A stretch of 37,402 nt of DNA from Lachnospiraceae bacterium UBA6403 (GCA_002437435.1 DJPV01000091.1:5040-42441), one strand, 5' to 3'; positions 25,548-34,490 are shown, counted from the first letter of the stretch. Notes: a model not told the origin generated them from the sequence alone. Translations and numbers: made by a program.

Positions 25548-26744
25548 TTACAGATCCAGTATATGACCCATCTTTTCTTTCTTTGTCTTCAGATAGAATG
25601 CATCGAACTTACCCGGCTGCATCTGGATCGGTACCCGCTCTACAATCTCAAGATTATATCCCGACAGACCATACACCTTTAATGGATTGTTCGTGAGCAG
25701 TCTCATCTTTCTGACACCAAGGTCAACTAAAATCTGCGTTCCGATCGTATAATCTCTTGCATCCTCAGGGAAGCCAAGTTTCAGGTTTGCCTCTACGGTA
25801 TCTAAGCCCTGATCCTGTAACTGATATGCTTTGATCTTATTGATCAGACCGATTCCACGTCCTTCCTGCCTCATGTACAGAAGCACACCTCTTCCTTCCT
25901 TTGCGATCATTTTCATCGCTGCATCATACTGCTGACCGCAGTCACAACGAACAGAACCAAGTGCATCTCCGGTCAGACATTCCGAATGAACTCTGCATAA
26001 TACCGGCTCGCCATCGGTGATATCACCCATTACCAGTGCCACATGATGTTCACCATTTAATTTATTGATATATCCATAGATCGTGAACTCACCGTATCTG
26101 GTCGGCATCTTGGCCTTTGCTACGCATTCTACAAATACCTCATGCTCCTTACGGTACTGAACTAACTTCTCGATCGTAGAGATTTTCAGGTCATGCTTCT
26201 CAGCAAATGCAAGCAGATCGTCCTTTCTTGCCATTGTACCGTCATCCTTCATGATCTCACAGCACAGACCACATGGCTTTAAGCCTGCGAGTCTGCACAG
26301 ATCGACAGTTGCTTCTGTATGTCCGCCTCGCTCGATCACGCCACCCGGAACTGCACGTAATGGGAACATATGACCCGGTCTGCGGAAATCCTCCGGCTTT
26401 GCATCTTCTTCTACGAACTTTCTGGCTGTAATGCCACGCTCATAAGCTGAGATTCCGGTTGTTGTACTTACATGGTCAACAGACACTGTAAATGCAGTAC
26501 AATGATTATCTGTATTTGTGATACACATCTGTGGAAGATTTAGCTTCTCCACATAAGAATCATCCATCGGCATACAGATCAGACCTCTGGCATATTTGGC
26601 CATAAAGTTCACATTCTCTGTTGTTGCGAATTCGGATGCACAAATAACATCTCCTTCGTTTTCTCTGTCTTCATTATCGAGCATAACGACAACCTTACCG
26701 GCTGCCAGATCTGCTAATACTTCTTCTATACTGTTTAATTCCAT
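25548..26744 (-). CDS. ribBA: Bifunctional DHBP synthase / GTP cyclohydrolase II
   Basis: The N-terminal half (about 1-200) is 3,4-dihydroxy-2-butanone-4-phosphate synthase, with [22 protein letters not shown], and [11 protein letters not shown] followed by RGGHTEA. The C-terminal half (about 205-398) is GTP cyclohydrolase II, with zinc-binding Cys in [18 protein letters not shown] and the catalytic region [10 protein letters not shown]. Together they make both precursors used by RibH and RibD. The 398-residue length is standard for the fusion. GGAGG precedes the ATG; ribE ends 29 bases upstream. Confidence 0.97.
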   Translation of the reverse strand: MELNSIEEVLADLAAGKVVVMLDNEDRENEGDVICASEFATTENVNFMAKYARGLICMPMDDSYVEKLNLPQMCITNTDNHCTAFTVSVDHVSTTTGISAYERGITARKFVEEDAKPEDFRRPGHMFPLRAVPGGVIERGGHTEATVDLCRLAGLKPCGLCCEIMKDDGTMARKDDLLAFAEKHDLKISTIEKLVQYRKEHEVFVECVAKAKMPTRYGEFTIYGYINKLNGEHHVALVMGDITDGEPVLCRVHSECLTGDALGSVRCDCGQQYDAAMKMIAKEGRGVLLYMRQEGRGIGLINKIKAYQLQDQGLDTVEANLKLGFPEDARDYTIGTQILVDLGVRKMRLLTNNPLKVYGLSGYNLEIVERVPIQMQPGKFDAFYLKTKKEKMGHILDL

Positions 26745-26773
26745 CTGTCTTTACCTCCATAGGAATATTTATT

Positions 26774-27430
26774 TTATAAAAATCCATTCTCTGCCAGAAA
26801 ATTCATATCTACTTTTTTCCCTTTATCTGCTTCTTCTTTGTCTTTAAAATGAAGTAGTTTATCTACATACTTACCGATCACATCATTTTCCAGATTAACT
26901 ACTGCACCGGTCTGTCTGCGGATCAACGTTGTCTCCTCCGCTGTGTGCGGAATGATCGAAACCTTAAAACAGTGATCATCGACATAAGCAACAGTCAGGC
27001 TGATTCCATCGATCGTGATCGACCCTTTCTCGATGATATACTTTAGCAGCTTCCGGTCACATGTTACTGTCACCCAGATTGCATTTTCTTCTCTGGTATA
27101 ATCTGTAATCACCCCGGTTCCATCGATATGCCCGGATACGATATGACCGCCAAATCTTCCATCTGCAGCCATCGCCCGCTCTAAGTTTACCTTGCTTCCG
27201 GAACTCAGAGTACCCAGATTACTCCTTCTTATTGTCTCTGCCATCACATCTGCCATGAACAAATGCCCCGACATTCCTGTGATCGTCAGGCAGACCCCAT
27301 TAACTGCTATGCTGTCACCGATCTTACTTCCCTGCAGAACCTTGTCTGCCTCTATGGTCAAGCGACCGGAGGATGCGCCTTTTTCTATCTTCTTTATCGT
27401 GCCTGTCTCTTCCACAATACCTGTGAACAT
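26774..27430 (-). CDS. ribE: Riboflavin synthase alpha chain
   Basis: This enzyme carries out dismutation of two lumazines to riboflavin. The 218-residue product shows the two tandem lumazine-binding repeats: MFTGIVEETGTI with GDSIAVNGVCLT in the first, then GGHIVSGHIDGTG and GSITIDGISLTV in the second. It is the first gene behind the FMN riboswitch. The ATG at 27430 has AGGAGGC 6 nt before it, directly after the riboswitch terminator. Confidence 0.97.
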   Translation of the reverse strand: MFTGIVEETGTIKKIEKGASSGRLTIEADKVLQGSKIGDSIAVNGVCLTITGMSGHLFMADVMAETIRRSNLGTLSSGSKVNLERAMAADGRFGGHIVSGHIDGTGVITDYTREENAIWVTVTCDRKLLKYIIEKGSITIDGISLTVAYVDDHCFKVSIIPHTAEETTLIRRQTGAVVNLENDVIGKYVDKLLHFKDKEEADKGKKVDMNFLAENGFL

Positions 27431-27447
27431 GACTGCCTCCTTAAAAT

Positions 27448-27475
27448 AAAAAAGCCGGAGAACTATGTCTCCGGC
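27448..27475 (-). terminator. Riboswitch expression-platform terminator
   Basis: A perfect 8-bp stem (GCCGGAGA and TCTCCGGC) with a 6-nt loop is followed on the minus strand by TTTTTT and then the ribE ribosome-binding site. It lies between the FMN aptamer and ribE, so control is probably by premature termination. Confidence 0.88.
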
Positions 27476-27534
27476 GGGTTGTTTGTTATGAAATGTTGGT
27501 GCAGATTCTACGCATACTGATATCTGTTATCTGC

Positions 27535-27665
27535 ATTCTTCTTTCATCCAGACTTTACTGTCGGCTTTGGATTCTCACCAAATCATGCCTTGCGGCTCGC
27601 GGGCTCACATAAATTACTATATATACCGCCGGTGGGGAAACGAACCCCGCCCTGAAGACTTCAAC
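27535..27665 (-). promoter_or_regulatory. FMN riboswitch (RFN element) controlling ribE-ribBA-ribH
   Basis: The minus strand carries the RFN consensus in order: TCTTCAGGGCGGGG, CCCCACCGGCGGTA, GAGCCCGCGAGC, GATTTGGTGAGAATCC, AAAGCCGACAGT, AAAGTCTGGATG and GAAAGAAGA, which closes P1 with GTCTTC. FMN binding is expected to favour the downstream terminator. Its position after ribD, rather than before it, leaves ribD outside the aptamer's transcript unless ribD mRNA reads through. Confidence 0.96.
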
Positions 27666-27672
27666 ATGGTTA

Positions 27673-27701
27673 TATTGGCACAGTTTATTATGTTTGTCAA
27701 G
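27673..27701 (-). promoter_or_regulatory. Promoter of the riboswitch-ribE operon, overlapping the ribD stop
   Basis: A consensus TTGACA (27696-27701) has a weak CAATAT at 17-nt spacing; TATAAC occurs at 20-nt spacing. The TGA stop of ribD is contained within the TTGACA. The aptamer begins a few bases downstream. Confidence 0.6.
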
Positions 27702-28791
27702 CTGTTATCTGAAAATACTGAAGCATGATATCAGTTCCAAACCTCTGAACAGACCCAAACTCAAACAGATAGGCTTCTGACGGTGATTCTACACCCATAC
27801 CGCCTACCGGTGTATAACCTGCACTTCCTCCAAAAATCTTCGGTGCTATATAGACATCGACCTCTTTTACGATACCTGTCTTTAACGCGCTCTCATTTAA
27901 AGTTCCTCCACCTTCCAGCAGGATTCCATCTATATTTCTTGCTCCAAGCTGTTTCATCAGTTCCGGCAGATTCACACGGCCATCTGCACTCTCCGTCTCG
28001 ATGATCTCAATGCCTGTCTCGATCAGCTTCTGCTTCTTATCTGCCTGATCCTCTGAATGTATGGTTGCAAGAATCGTCGGTACTTCATATGCTGTTCTTA
28101 CGATCTGTGAATCCATAGGAATCCGAAGTCTGCTGTCACAGATAATACGAACCGGATTTCTTCCTCCTTCTATCCTGCAGGTAAGTGCAGGATCGTCTTT
28201 TATCACAGTTTCACTTCCAACCATGATACCTGTAAGTGCATTTCTCTGCTCCATCACATGTGCCCTTGCTTCTTCCCCTGTGATCCATTTGCTCTTACCA
28301 CTGTAGGTTGCGATCTTACCATCCATCGTCATTGCATATTTCATTACGACATATGGTGTTTTATTTACAATATAATGGAAAAATACTGGATTCAATCTGT
28401 CACATTCTTCTTTTAATACATGTGTGATAACTTCGATCCCTGCATCCCGAAGGATCTGATATCCCTTTCCTGATACAAGTGCATTCGGGTCATCCGAACC
28501 TACATAGACTCTGCGGATCTTATGCTCGATGATCGCATTTACACACGGAGGCTGTTTGCCATAGTGGCAACAGGGCTCCAGAGTTACATACATTTCCGCT
28601 CCCTCTGCATCTTCTGTCAGATGTGCAAATGCATCCCGTTCTGCATGAAGTTCTCCGTATTTTCTATGATATCCTTCGCCAATAATCCGTCCATCTTTTA
28701 CGATCACTGCTCCAACCAACGGATTCGGATTTACCGCTCCGGTTCCTTTTTTTGCCAGTTCAATGGCTCTTCTCATATATGTTTCCTGCAT
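27697..28791 (-). CDS. ribD: Bifunctional riboflavin deaminase / reductase
   Basis: The N-terminal deaminase (about 1-145) has the zinc motif with ELHAERDAF and then EPCCHYGKQPPC. The C-terminal reductase (about 150-364) has YAMTMDGKIAT, GSETVIKDDPALTCR and LLEGGGTLNESAL. Together they convert the diaminopyrimidine phosphate to 5-amino-6-ribitylamino-uracil phosphate. Length (364) is normal. The ATG is preceded by GAGG 9 nt away. Unlike common Firmicutes operons led by an RFN-controlled ribD, there is no aptamer upstream here; the divergent intergenic space is only 124 bases to yqeG. Confidence 0.96.
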   Translation of the reverse strand: MQETYMRRAIELAKKGTGAVNPNPLVGAVIVKDGRIIGEGYHRKYGELHAERDAFAHLTEDAEGAEMYVTLEPCCHYGKQPPCVNAIIEHKIRRVYVGSDDPNALVSGKGYQILRDAGIEVITHVLKEECDRLNPVFFHYIVNKTPYVVMKYAMTMDGKIATYSGKSKWITGEEARAHVMEQRNALTGIMVGSETVIKDDPALTCRIEGGRNPVRIICDSRLRIPMDSQIVRTAYEVPTILATIHSEDQADKKQKLIETGIEIIETESADGRVNLPELMKQLGARNIDGILLEGGGTLNESALKTGIVKEVDVYIAPKIFGGSAGYTPVGGMGVESPSEAYLFEFGSVQRFGTDIMLQYFQITA

Positions 28792-28856
28792 ACTGTCTAA
28801 CCTCGTATTTCTAATCGAATTCTTGTCCGCTTCTTATACACTTTCCGTATAACTCC

Positions 28857-28886
28857 TTGACAAATCAGTTTTATACTATTTATAAT
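28857..28886 (+). promoter_or_regulatory. Promoter of the yqeG-like gene
   Basis: Consensus TTGACA (28857-28862), an 18-nt spacer and TATAAT (28881-28886) lie 30 bases before the start codon. On the minus strand TTGTCA overlaps the same site and could serve ribD, so the two genes may have overlapping divergent promoters. Confidence 0.7.
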
Positions 28887-28915
28887 CTCTCTATCTTATA
28901 CTATTGGAGTTTAAC

Positions 28916-29422
28916 ATGTTTCAGAAATTTTATCCATCAGAATATTATACATCAACCTATGTCATTGATTTTGCCAAATATTATAAAAAAGGCTACCGTG
29001 GTATTTTATTTGACATCGACAATACTCTGGTTCCTCATAATGCTCCGGCAACAGACGAAGCGATCAAACTGATCCATAAGTTAAAAGAGATCGGATTTGG
29101 CATCTGTCTGGTCTCAAATAACAAAGAGCCCAGAGTTGCAGAATTCAATAAGCCTTTAGGTGTAAAATACATCTATAAGGCCGGGAAGCCCAAACGTGCC
29201 GGCTATCAGAAAGCCATGCAGCTTCTTGGTACTGATACAACAAATACACTCTTTGTTGGAGATCAGTTATTTACAGATCTCTGGGGAGCAAATAACACCG
29301 GCATCACTTCACTGCTGGTAAAGCCGATTGACAAGAAAGAAGAGATTCAGATCATCCTGAAGCGGATTCCCGAAAAGTGGATTCTGCATTCCTACCTGAA
29401 AAAACATCAGATTGTACGGTAA
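28916..29422 (+). CDS. yqeG: YqeG family HAD-IIIA phosphatase
   Basis: This 168-residue protein of the YqeG family has motif I LFDIDNTLVPH, motif II LVSNNKEPRV, a conserved Lys in AGKPKRAGY and motif III FVGDQLFTDLWGAN. No cap domain is present, as expected for subclass III. In other Firmicutes the gene lies near yqeH and aroE (recalled); here it stands alone on the plus strand. The chosen ATG has GGAG 7 nt before it; an in-frame TTG four codons earlier is less likely. It ends 14 bases before the second structured element. Confidence 0.9.
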   Translation: MFQKFYPSEYYTSTYVIDFAKYYKKGYRGILFDIDNTLVPHNAPATDEAIKLIHKLKEIGFGICLVSNNKEPRVAEFNKPLGVKYIYKAGKPKRAGYQKAMQLLGTDTTNTLFVGDQLFTDLWGANNTGITSLLVKPIDKKEEIQIILKRIPEKWILHSYLKKHQIVR

Positions 29423-29435
29423 ATCTGCGTAAAAC

Positions 29436-29571
29436 GAGAGATGATACTACTTATTATTACACAAGACGCTTTCGCTCTACCTTCGACGTAACGGTACATA
29501 AGGTTGCAAAATACGCAACCTAAGTACCGACGCTCAGGCAGGCTTGTTCCATAATAATAGTATCATCTCTC
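29436..29571. repeat. Structured palindromic element B between yqeG and a large unknown gene
   Basis: The outer arms pair GAGAGATGATACTA and TTATTAT (with one bulged C at 29450) with 29551-29571. AAAA before and TTTTT after make it a plausible bidirectional terminator. The core, 29454-29557, is homologous to that of the element at 16260-16429 read on the other strand, and of the same length. Its terminal hairpin (29493-29528) has arms GGTAC and AGGTTGC pairing with GCAACCT and GTACC, and loop AAAATAC. ACAAG also pairs with CTTGT. No protein is encoded. Confidence 0.8.
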
Positions 29572-29585
29572 ATTTTTCTAATAAT

Positions 29586-29640
29586 AAAGAGGTATATATT
29601 CAGATCTAAGTTTTTCATCTGGAATGTATACCTCTTTTTT
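29586..29640. terminator. Terminator after the 690-residue protein gene
   Basis: Inverted arms (AAAGAGGTATA and TATACCTCTTT, with a further CAGAT/ATCTG inner pairing) are followed by T6 on the plus strand and TTTATTAT on the minus strand. It lies 24 bases after the stop of the minus-strand gene. Confidence 0.75.
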
Positions 29641-29663
29641 ATCTGTGCTTATTGTCTAAACTT

Positions 29664-31736
29664 TTATACTAACATGTCCATGTTCAGACGTTTGATTACC
29701 TGAAAGGATTTTGCACGAAGTTCTTCTGCATCGAACTGTGACAGCATGGTATCTTTATCCCATTTTGTCTTCATAAGTGCATTTAACAGATCTTCGATAT
29801 ACGCTTTTACATATTTTACGTTTTCGTCTGATTTATCTTTCAGAAGAACCACGATGTTATCGATTGCTTCGATCACACCGGACTCCTGCTGTTTTACAGG
29901 TGTCTGACCTGATTCATCAGATAACTCAATAACCTTACCTGTCTTAGTGATGATTACTTTCTTGTTCGGAGCACTTGCAGCCTTTGAAGTTCCCTTCTTA
30001 TCAAGCATTCTGTGAATTACTTTTACAAGACATGCAACTGCATAGGTAGCTTCTTCTGCGGTTGGCTTCTCAAGACCCTTATCATTATGCTGATTCCATA
30101 ACCACTCTGACTTACATAACATCTCTTCTACCGAAGCATCACGCAATAATCTTGCAAGATCCGCATCCGCAGATGATCCCTTGTTCTTTCCAAAGAATCC
30201 ACCACCGGATGTCTGTGCCTCCTGACCATATTTTGCAGGTAATGCAATCTTTGCATATGTCTCCTGTAAATATTTCTTTGCCGTATTTAAATCGTATCCT
30301 GAACTGATGATCTGTACCTTTCCATTGCTCAGCCCATTCACGATCATATCTTCAGCAGCCATAAATAACAGGTGCTTCTGTCTGTCATCGATCATCTTCT
30401 TGATCTCATAATTGGTCTTGCTCTTTTCAAGGATTGAATTCTTGCGAACCTTAAATGCTTTAATCTTTTCCTTTACACTGAAGAACTGCTTCAGAAGGTT
30501 TGGATTTGCATTTACATAATTATTGATCCATGTTAACTCAATATACTGATGTTCGATCTTATTTGAAATCTCATATACATTATAACCATCAAATACTACA
30601 TTTAATGTTGTATAGAGAAGTTCCAGCATCTCATATTTTTCTTCCCAGGAACGGGATGACATATCCTGATTTACAATAGCTTTTATTCCACACTCATAGA
30701 ATACAAGATTGTATTCATAAAGGCCTTCAAAAATGTTGGTCTTACCGTTCAGCTGGGAACCGGTTCCAAGTGTCTGAAGATTTTTCTTCATCTCAGGTTC
30801 ATCTTCGATATATTTGTATACCTTCCTGATAAATCCTGCAACTTCTGAAAGAAGACTATCAATTCTCTTGTTATAAATCTCCTGTTTGGAAATGGCAGAT
30901 ACAACACTTCTTGACAATACGCTTGTACTCTGAGCACTGTTACAATTCCGGATCAACTCTTTGAAATTCTCATATACTGCAAGATTATCGATTGGAATAT
31001 ACTCTGCATTTAAACCATAGAATTCAAATGCCTTTGCATAATTCTTATCATTAATATAAGCATTGAATAAGCCGATGCTGAACTGGATCTTATAATCATT
31101 TCCAACATGTGGATCTTCTACTACATAATCGAAAAGTACTTCCAGGTTATTGATATATGCATCTGATTTTGCTGCTGAAAGTGGAAGTCCCATCTCCATA
31201 ACAACATTGATCAGATCCAGATATCCCATAACAGCCTTATCAAAGTTCTTAGGTCTGTCATCATCCTCTAAGATCTGATAACTTACATTGATAAGTAATG
31301 GTGCAATACGTTCTCCGATCAGACGCATAGCCTCCGGAAACTTCTCTGTCTGATATAAGTAGATCAGCCAGATACTATATCTGTAAATACCGGTTGCACT
31401 GATAGGTGCGTCAATATCAGACGGATCAATATCCCCATATATAAATTTGAACAATGGCTCTATCCACTCTTCAATCTCATATCGACCGGTTGCCTTAATA
31501 TTAAAATCAACAAATTCAGCCAGTTCATATAATTTTGTACACTGAGCCTTTACCTCGTCATCAACCATCATGGATGATAAATCGAAATTACTGTCTTTCA
31601 GATAATCGATAACAAGTGCATAAAATCCGTCCTCAACCTGTTCATTCAAAAATCTGATCAGTAATCCTTTGTTATTGGATGCTGCTATGGATAGAACATT
31701 ATTTTCATTGTCCGATGCAATGTTAGCTGGTAACAT
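29664..31736 (-). CDS. Unknown 690-residue cytosolic, helix-rich protein
   Basis: I do not recognise a family. The product has no signal peptide or membrane segment. It is predicted mostly helical, with many Leu/Ile/Tyr/Glu-rich stretches like helical-repeat scaffolds (for example FNAYINDKNYAKAFEFYGLNAEYIP, which resembles a TPR unit). A Gly/Ser-rich break, QTSGGGFFGKNKGSS, occurs near residue 520, and a low-complexity hinge SKAASAPNKK near 610 precedes a C-terminal helical part. No catalytic motif is visible. It has its own good promoter and a terminator, so it is a single-gene unit. GGAGGA precedes the ATG. The MutS-type ATPase lies upstream in the same direction, separated by 182 bases. 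Confidence 0.8.
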   Translation of the reverse strand: MLPANIASDNENNVLSIAASNNKGLLIRFLNEQVEDGFYALVIDYLKDSNFDLSSMMVDDEVKAQCTKLYELAEFVDFNIKATGRYEIEEWIEPLFKFIYGDIDPSDIDAPISATGIYRYSIWLIYLYQTEKFPEAMRLIGERIAPLLINVSYQILEDDDRPKNFDKAVMGYLDLINVVMEMGLPLSAAKSDAYINNLEVLFDYVVEDPHVGNDYKIQFSIGLFNAYINDKNYAKAFEFYGLNAEYIPIDNLAVYENFKELIRNCNSAQSTSVLSRSVVSAISKQEIYNKRIDSLLSEVAGFIRKVYKYIEDEPEMKKNLQTLGTGSQLNGKTNIFEGLYEYNLVFYECGIKAIVNQDMSSRSWEEKYEMLELLYTTLNVVFDGYNVYEISNKIEHQYIELTWINNYVNANPNLLKQFFSVKEKIKAFKVRKNSILEKSKTNYEIKKMIDDRQKHLLFMAAEDMIVNGLSNGKVQIISSGYDLNTAKKYLQETYAKIALPAKYGQEAQTSGGGFFGKNKGSSADADLARLLRDASVEEMLCKSEWLWNQHNDKGLEKPTAEEATYAVACLVKVIHRMLDKKGTSKAASAPNKKVIITKTGKVIELSDESGQTPVKQQESGVIEAIDNIVVLLKDKSDENVKYVKAYIEDLLNALMKTKWDKDTMLSQFDAEELRAKSFQVIKRLNMDMLV

Positions 31737-31799
31737 ATTCTATTCCTCCTTTTTGTCTATTCTTTGTATGCTTTCGATAAATTTTTTTTCATATTTATA

Positions 31800-31828
31800 A
31801 CTATATCACAAAACATTTTACTGTTCAA
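31800..31828 (-). promoter_or_regulatory. Promoter of the 690-residue protein gene
   Basis: On the minus strand, TTGAAC (31823-31828), a 17-nt spacer and TATAGT (31800-31805) lie 64 bases before the start. Confidence 0.65.
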
Positions 31829-31918
31829 TCAATTTTTGGTAATTTCTACAAATCGTCATTGTGCATAATTGCTGAAAATACAAATCCTATGAATCTAAAA
31901 TCGTTTTGTCAGTATTTA

Positions 31919-33724
31919 CTAATCAAGACCTGCCATGTGAAGAATCGCCATTGCATTCGTCGTTGTACATCTGCCATCCTTTTTCTTATAATCAAATCTC
32001 AGCTGATCTCCTTCATAATATTCTTCAAAATGATAATTTGCTGCCGGTATACCGGCTTCATTTTTCAGATCACATAATTCAAAATCATGTGTAGACACGA
32101 TCGTCATAGAATTATCATCTGACAGCTTTTTAATAACCTGAGACGCTCCTACGATACGATCCGCAGAATTAGTTCCCTTAAAGATCTCATCAATCAGGCA
32201 CAACATCGGCATATCATTTTTCTTATATTCCACCATAGATTTAATTCGAAGAATCTCTGCATAGAATGTCGATATACCATTGCTGACATCATCGGTCACT
32301 CTCATCGAAGTAAATATCTTCATATAGTCTGCATGCATATTTTCCGCACACACAGGCGCACCTGCATACGCAAGGATCAGATTGATTCCCAAAGTTCGAA
32401 GGAATGTTGTCTTACCTGACATATTCGATCCAGTAATGATCGTTGTTCCTCCCTTAAATGATACGCTGTTTGGAACTACCTTTGATGGATCTATCAATGG
32501 ATGGCGCATATTCTCTGCTGTTACCTCTACTTTATCATGTCTTGTCACCTCAGGATATGATACATCTCTGGTTCTTGCGAGTGCTGCAAAGGACAATAAC
32601 TCTTCCATTCTGGAGATCGCATGTATCCAGTCTTTCACCTGACTGCCATATTGATCTCTCCATTTATCCATCATAAAGCCCAAATGGAAGTCCCATAAAA
32701 GCAGACCACAGAGAACCTGATGAATGATCGGATTATAACGAATATTAAATGCTGAACTGATCCGTTCCAGCTTCTTCACAGCATTTAAGGCTCCTGAATC
32801 TTCCGAGATCGTATTTTTTATATTTTTTAACAGATCAGTATCAAAATCCTCATTCGCTATCTGTTCAAACATTTTAATATAATCATCGATCACATAACCA
32901 AATGAAATCATCGGCATAACCGCCTGCCCTGCTACCCCTGATGTGATCCATGCAAATAACAGAACAGCAAAAAATGAGATCAGGGAATATCCCAGATTTA
33001 TTTTTCCTATGACGCTAAGGATCAGTAAAACGATCGTCACAAGCGGCAGCAGAAACCGAAGTATATTAAAGATCCCCGCTATATGTTCATCACTGGTACA
33101 ATAAGCAACGAATTCATCAGATGAATATTTTTTCTTCTTACCCATTCCCGACTTCACACATAAGGTTTCAAATCCCATTGAAAAATCATGTTTCTCTGTC
33201 AGTTCCTTTACAGCATCCTGTCGTTTCTTTCTGTCTTCTGATGCAAATTCCGGCTGTCTTAAGGTTTCCGCAAGCAGCTGTTTTCCATCTTCCGTTCCTG
33301 CTACACAGATAAACTGATAAAGTGAATTTTTACCCATTATATCCAGATCTTTTGCAACCAGATCTTCATCTGTCAGATACTCTGAACCGTCTTCCTCAAA
33401 TTCTTTCCAGCTGTCATCATATCGTTTCAGATATCGCTCATATACCATTACCTTTGCTCTGTTATATTCCAGCTGTTCATTTAATTTGCCATGTTTGAAT
33501 ACTAAGAATACAAAGACCACCACCGCAAGAATTCCTGCTATAAGAAATGGTACATTGGAATCATATAAGCCAACGATCAATCCTCCTGCCATCACCAGAA
33601 ACATCAGAAAGCGAATCGTACCGATGCTGGAATAACGGTCTTCCAATTCCTTCTGTTTCTTTTTTAATTCTTCCAGTTCTGTCTTAAAACGCTCCATACT
33701 GCTTCCCCCTTTGATTTCTGCCAT
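31919..33724 (-). CDS. Membrane-anchored MutS-family ATPase
   Basis: The 601-residue product has a C-terminal MutS ATPase domain: Walker A GSNMSGKTT (432-440), Walker B LCLIDEI (508-514) with FKGTNSADR, and STHD with His546. It lacks the mismatch-recognition domain. Instead it has a coiled-coil start (about 12-32) and four membrane segments in two pairs (about 36-54, 58-77, 222-240, 245-262), so it is a membrane protein with the ATPase in the cytosol. Such MutS relatives occur in many Firmicutes and Bacteroidetes without known role, and mismatch repair is unlikely. GGAGAG precedes the ATG at 33724; a second site precedes the internal ATG nine codons on. Confidence 0.87.
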   Translation of the reverse strand: MAEIKGGSSMERFKTELEELKKKQKELEDRYSSIGTIRFLMFLVMAGGLIVGLYDSNVPFLIAGILAVVVFVFLVFKHGKLNEQLEYNRAKVMVYERYLKRYDDSWKEFEEDGSEYLTDEDLVAKDLDIMGKNSLYQFICVAGTEDGKQLLAETLRQPEFASEDRKKRQDAVKELTEKHDFSMGFETLCVKSGMGKKKKYSSDEFVAYCTSDEHIAGIFNILRFLLPLVTIVLLILSVIGKINLGYSLISFFAVLLFAWITSGVAGQAVMPMISFGYVIDDYIKMFEQIANEDFDTDLLKNIKNTISEDSGALNAVKKLERISSAFNIRYNPIIHQVLCGLLLWDFHLGFMMDKWRDQYGSQVKDWIHAISRMEELLSFAALARTRDVSYPEVTRHDKVEVTAENMRHPLIDPSKVVPNSVSFKGGTTIITGSNMSGKTTFLRTLGINLILAYAGAPVCAENMHADYMKIFTSMRVTDDVSNGISTFYAEILRIKSMVEYKKNDMPMLCLIDEIFKGTNSADRIVGASQVIKKLSDDNSMTIVSTHDFELCDLKNEAGIPAANYHFEEYYEGDQLRFDYKKKDGRCTTTNAMAILHMAGLD

Positions 33725-33794
33725 TTCTATCTCTCCTTAATCCTATCTTCTTATTTCCTTTTGATCATTTTTGATCTGATTATCATAATTAACT

Positions 33795-33800
33795 ATTATA
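33795..33800 (-). promoter_or_regulatory. Probable -10 box of the MutS-type gene
   Basis: A perfect TATAAT on the minus strand lies 70 bases before the start, with no good -35 box at 16-18 nt. It lies in the 265-base divergent region shared with the small acidic protein gene. Confidence 0.45.
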
Positions 33801-33903
33801 TTTGTTGTATATCTTTGAAAACTATAGCATACTTCATCTTATCAGGCAAATGTTAAAAGTTCGTGAAATCTGTCCATTATTCCCTTTGTTTATCATTGTT
33901 TTC

Positions 33904-33932
33904 TTGCTTTTTAAGTGTATACATATTAAAAT
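33904..33932 (+). promoter_or_regulatory. Promoter of the small acidic protein gene
   Basis: TTGCTT, a 17-nt spacer and TAAAAT lie 58 bases before the start. Just downstream (33941-33954) a perfect palindrome, CGTTAT-TT-ATAACG, covers the expected transcription start and could be an operator. Confidence 0.5.
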
Positions 33933-33989
33933 TATGGAAACGTTATTTATAACGGCTTTTACATCATATATAGAAGGAGATTATGCACT

Positions 33990-34475
33990 ATGGGAAAAGG
34001 TAAATTATTCAAAGCCGCTGCTACGATCGCTGCGATCGGCGGTGTTTGCTATGTATTCAGGGACAAGATCAAGAATTCTACTGTATACCAGTCTTTAGAT
34101 ATGGATGATAAAGTAGAAAAAGTAAAGAATACGATCAAGGAAAAAATGCCTGCAAAAGAAGAAGCAGCAGATCGTGATTACTTCTCTCTGGATGATACTG
34201 TTGATAATACTGATACAAATGATGAAGCTGCTACTGTAGCTGAAAGTGTATCAGATGTTACCGCAAAAGTAGACAATCTTCTCTCCGATATACCTTCCGC
34301 ATCGGAAGAAGCTGTACCGGAAGAAACTACAGCAGAGGAAGCCGCAACAGAAGATGCTGCAACAGAAGACGCAGCAAAGGAAGAAGAAAGCCCTATTCTC
34401 TATGAGAACGAGGGATTGTCCGATGTATCCGAGGATCTCGATGTTATCGAAGAGCAGGATAAGCTGGATCTTTAA
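33990..34475 (+). CDS. Small acidic protein with N-terminal hydrophobic segment
   Basis: No known family is recognised. The 161-residue product starts with basic MGKGKLFK, a short hydrophobic stretch (about 9-23, AAATIAAIGGVCYVF) and a Lys-rich helix up to about 55, reminiscent of YtxH-like proteins. The remaining 100 residues are strongly acidic with Glu-Ala-Thr repeats (about 105-140). It is either a short membrane anchor with an acidic cytosolic tail or a soluble protein. AAGGAGA lies 9 nt before the ATG. It is alone on the plus strand and ends in a bidirectional terminator. Confidence 0.75.
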   Translation: MGKGKLFKAAATIAAIGGVCYVFRDKIKNSTVYQSLDMDDKVEKVKNTIKEKMPAKEEAADRDYFSLDDTVDNTDTNDEAATVAESVSDVTAKVDNLLSDIPSASEEAVPEETTAEEAATEDAATEDAAKEEESPILYENEGLSDVSEDLDVIEEQDKLDL

Positions 34476-34490
34476 TATCAATAATATGCA

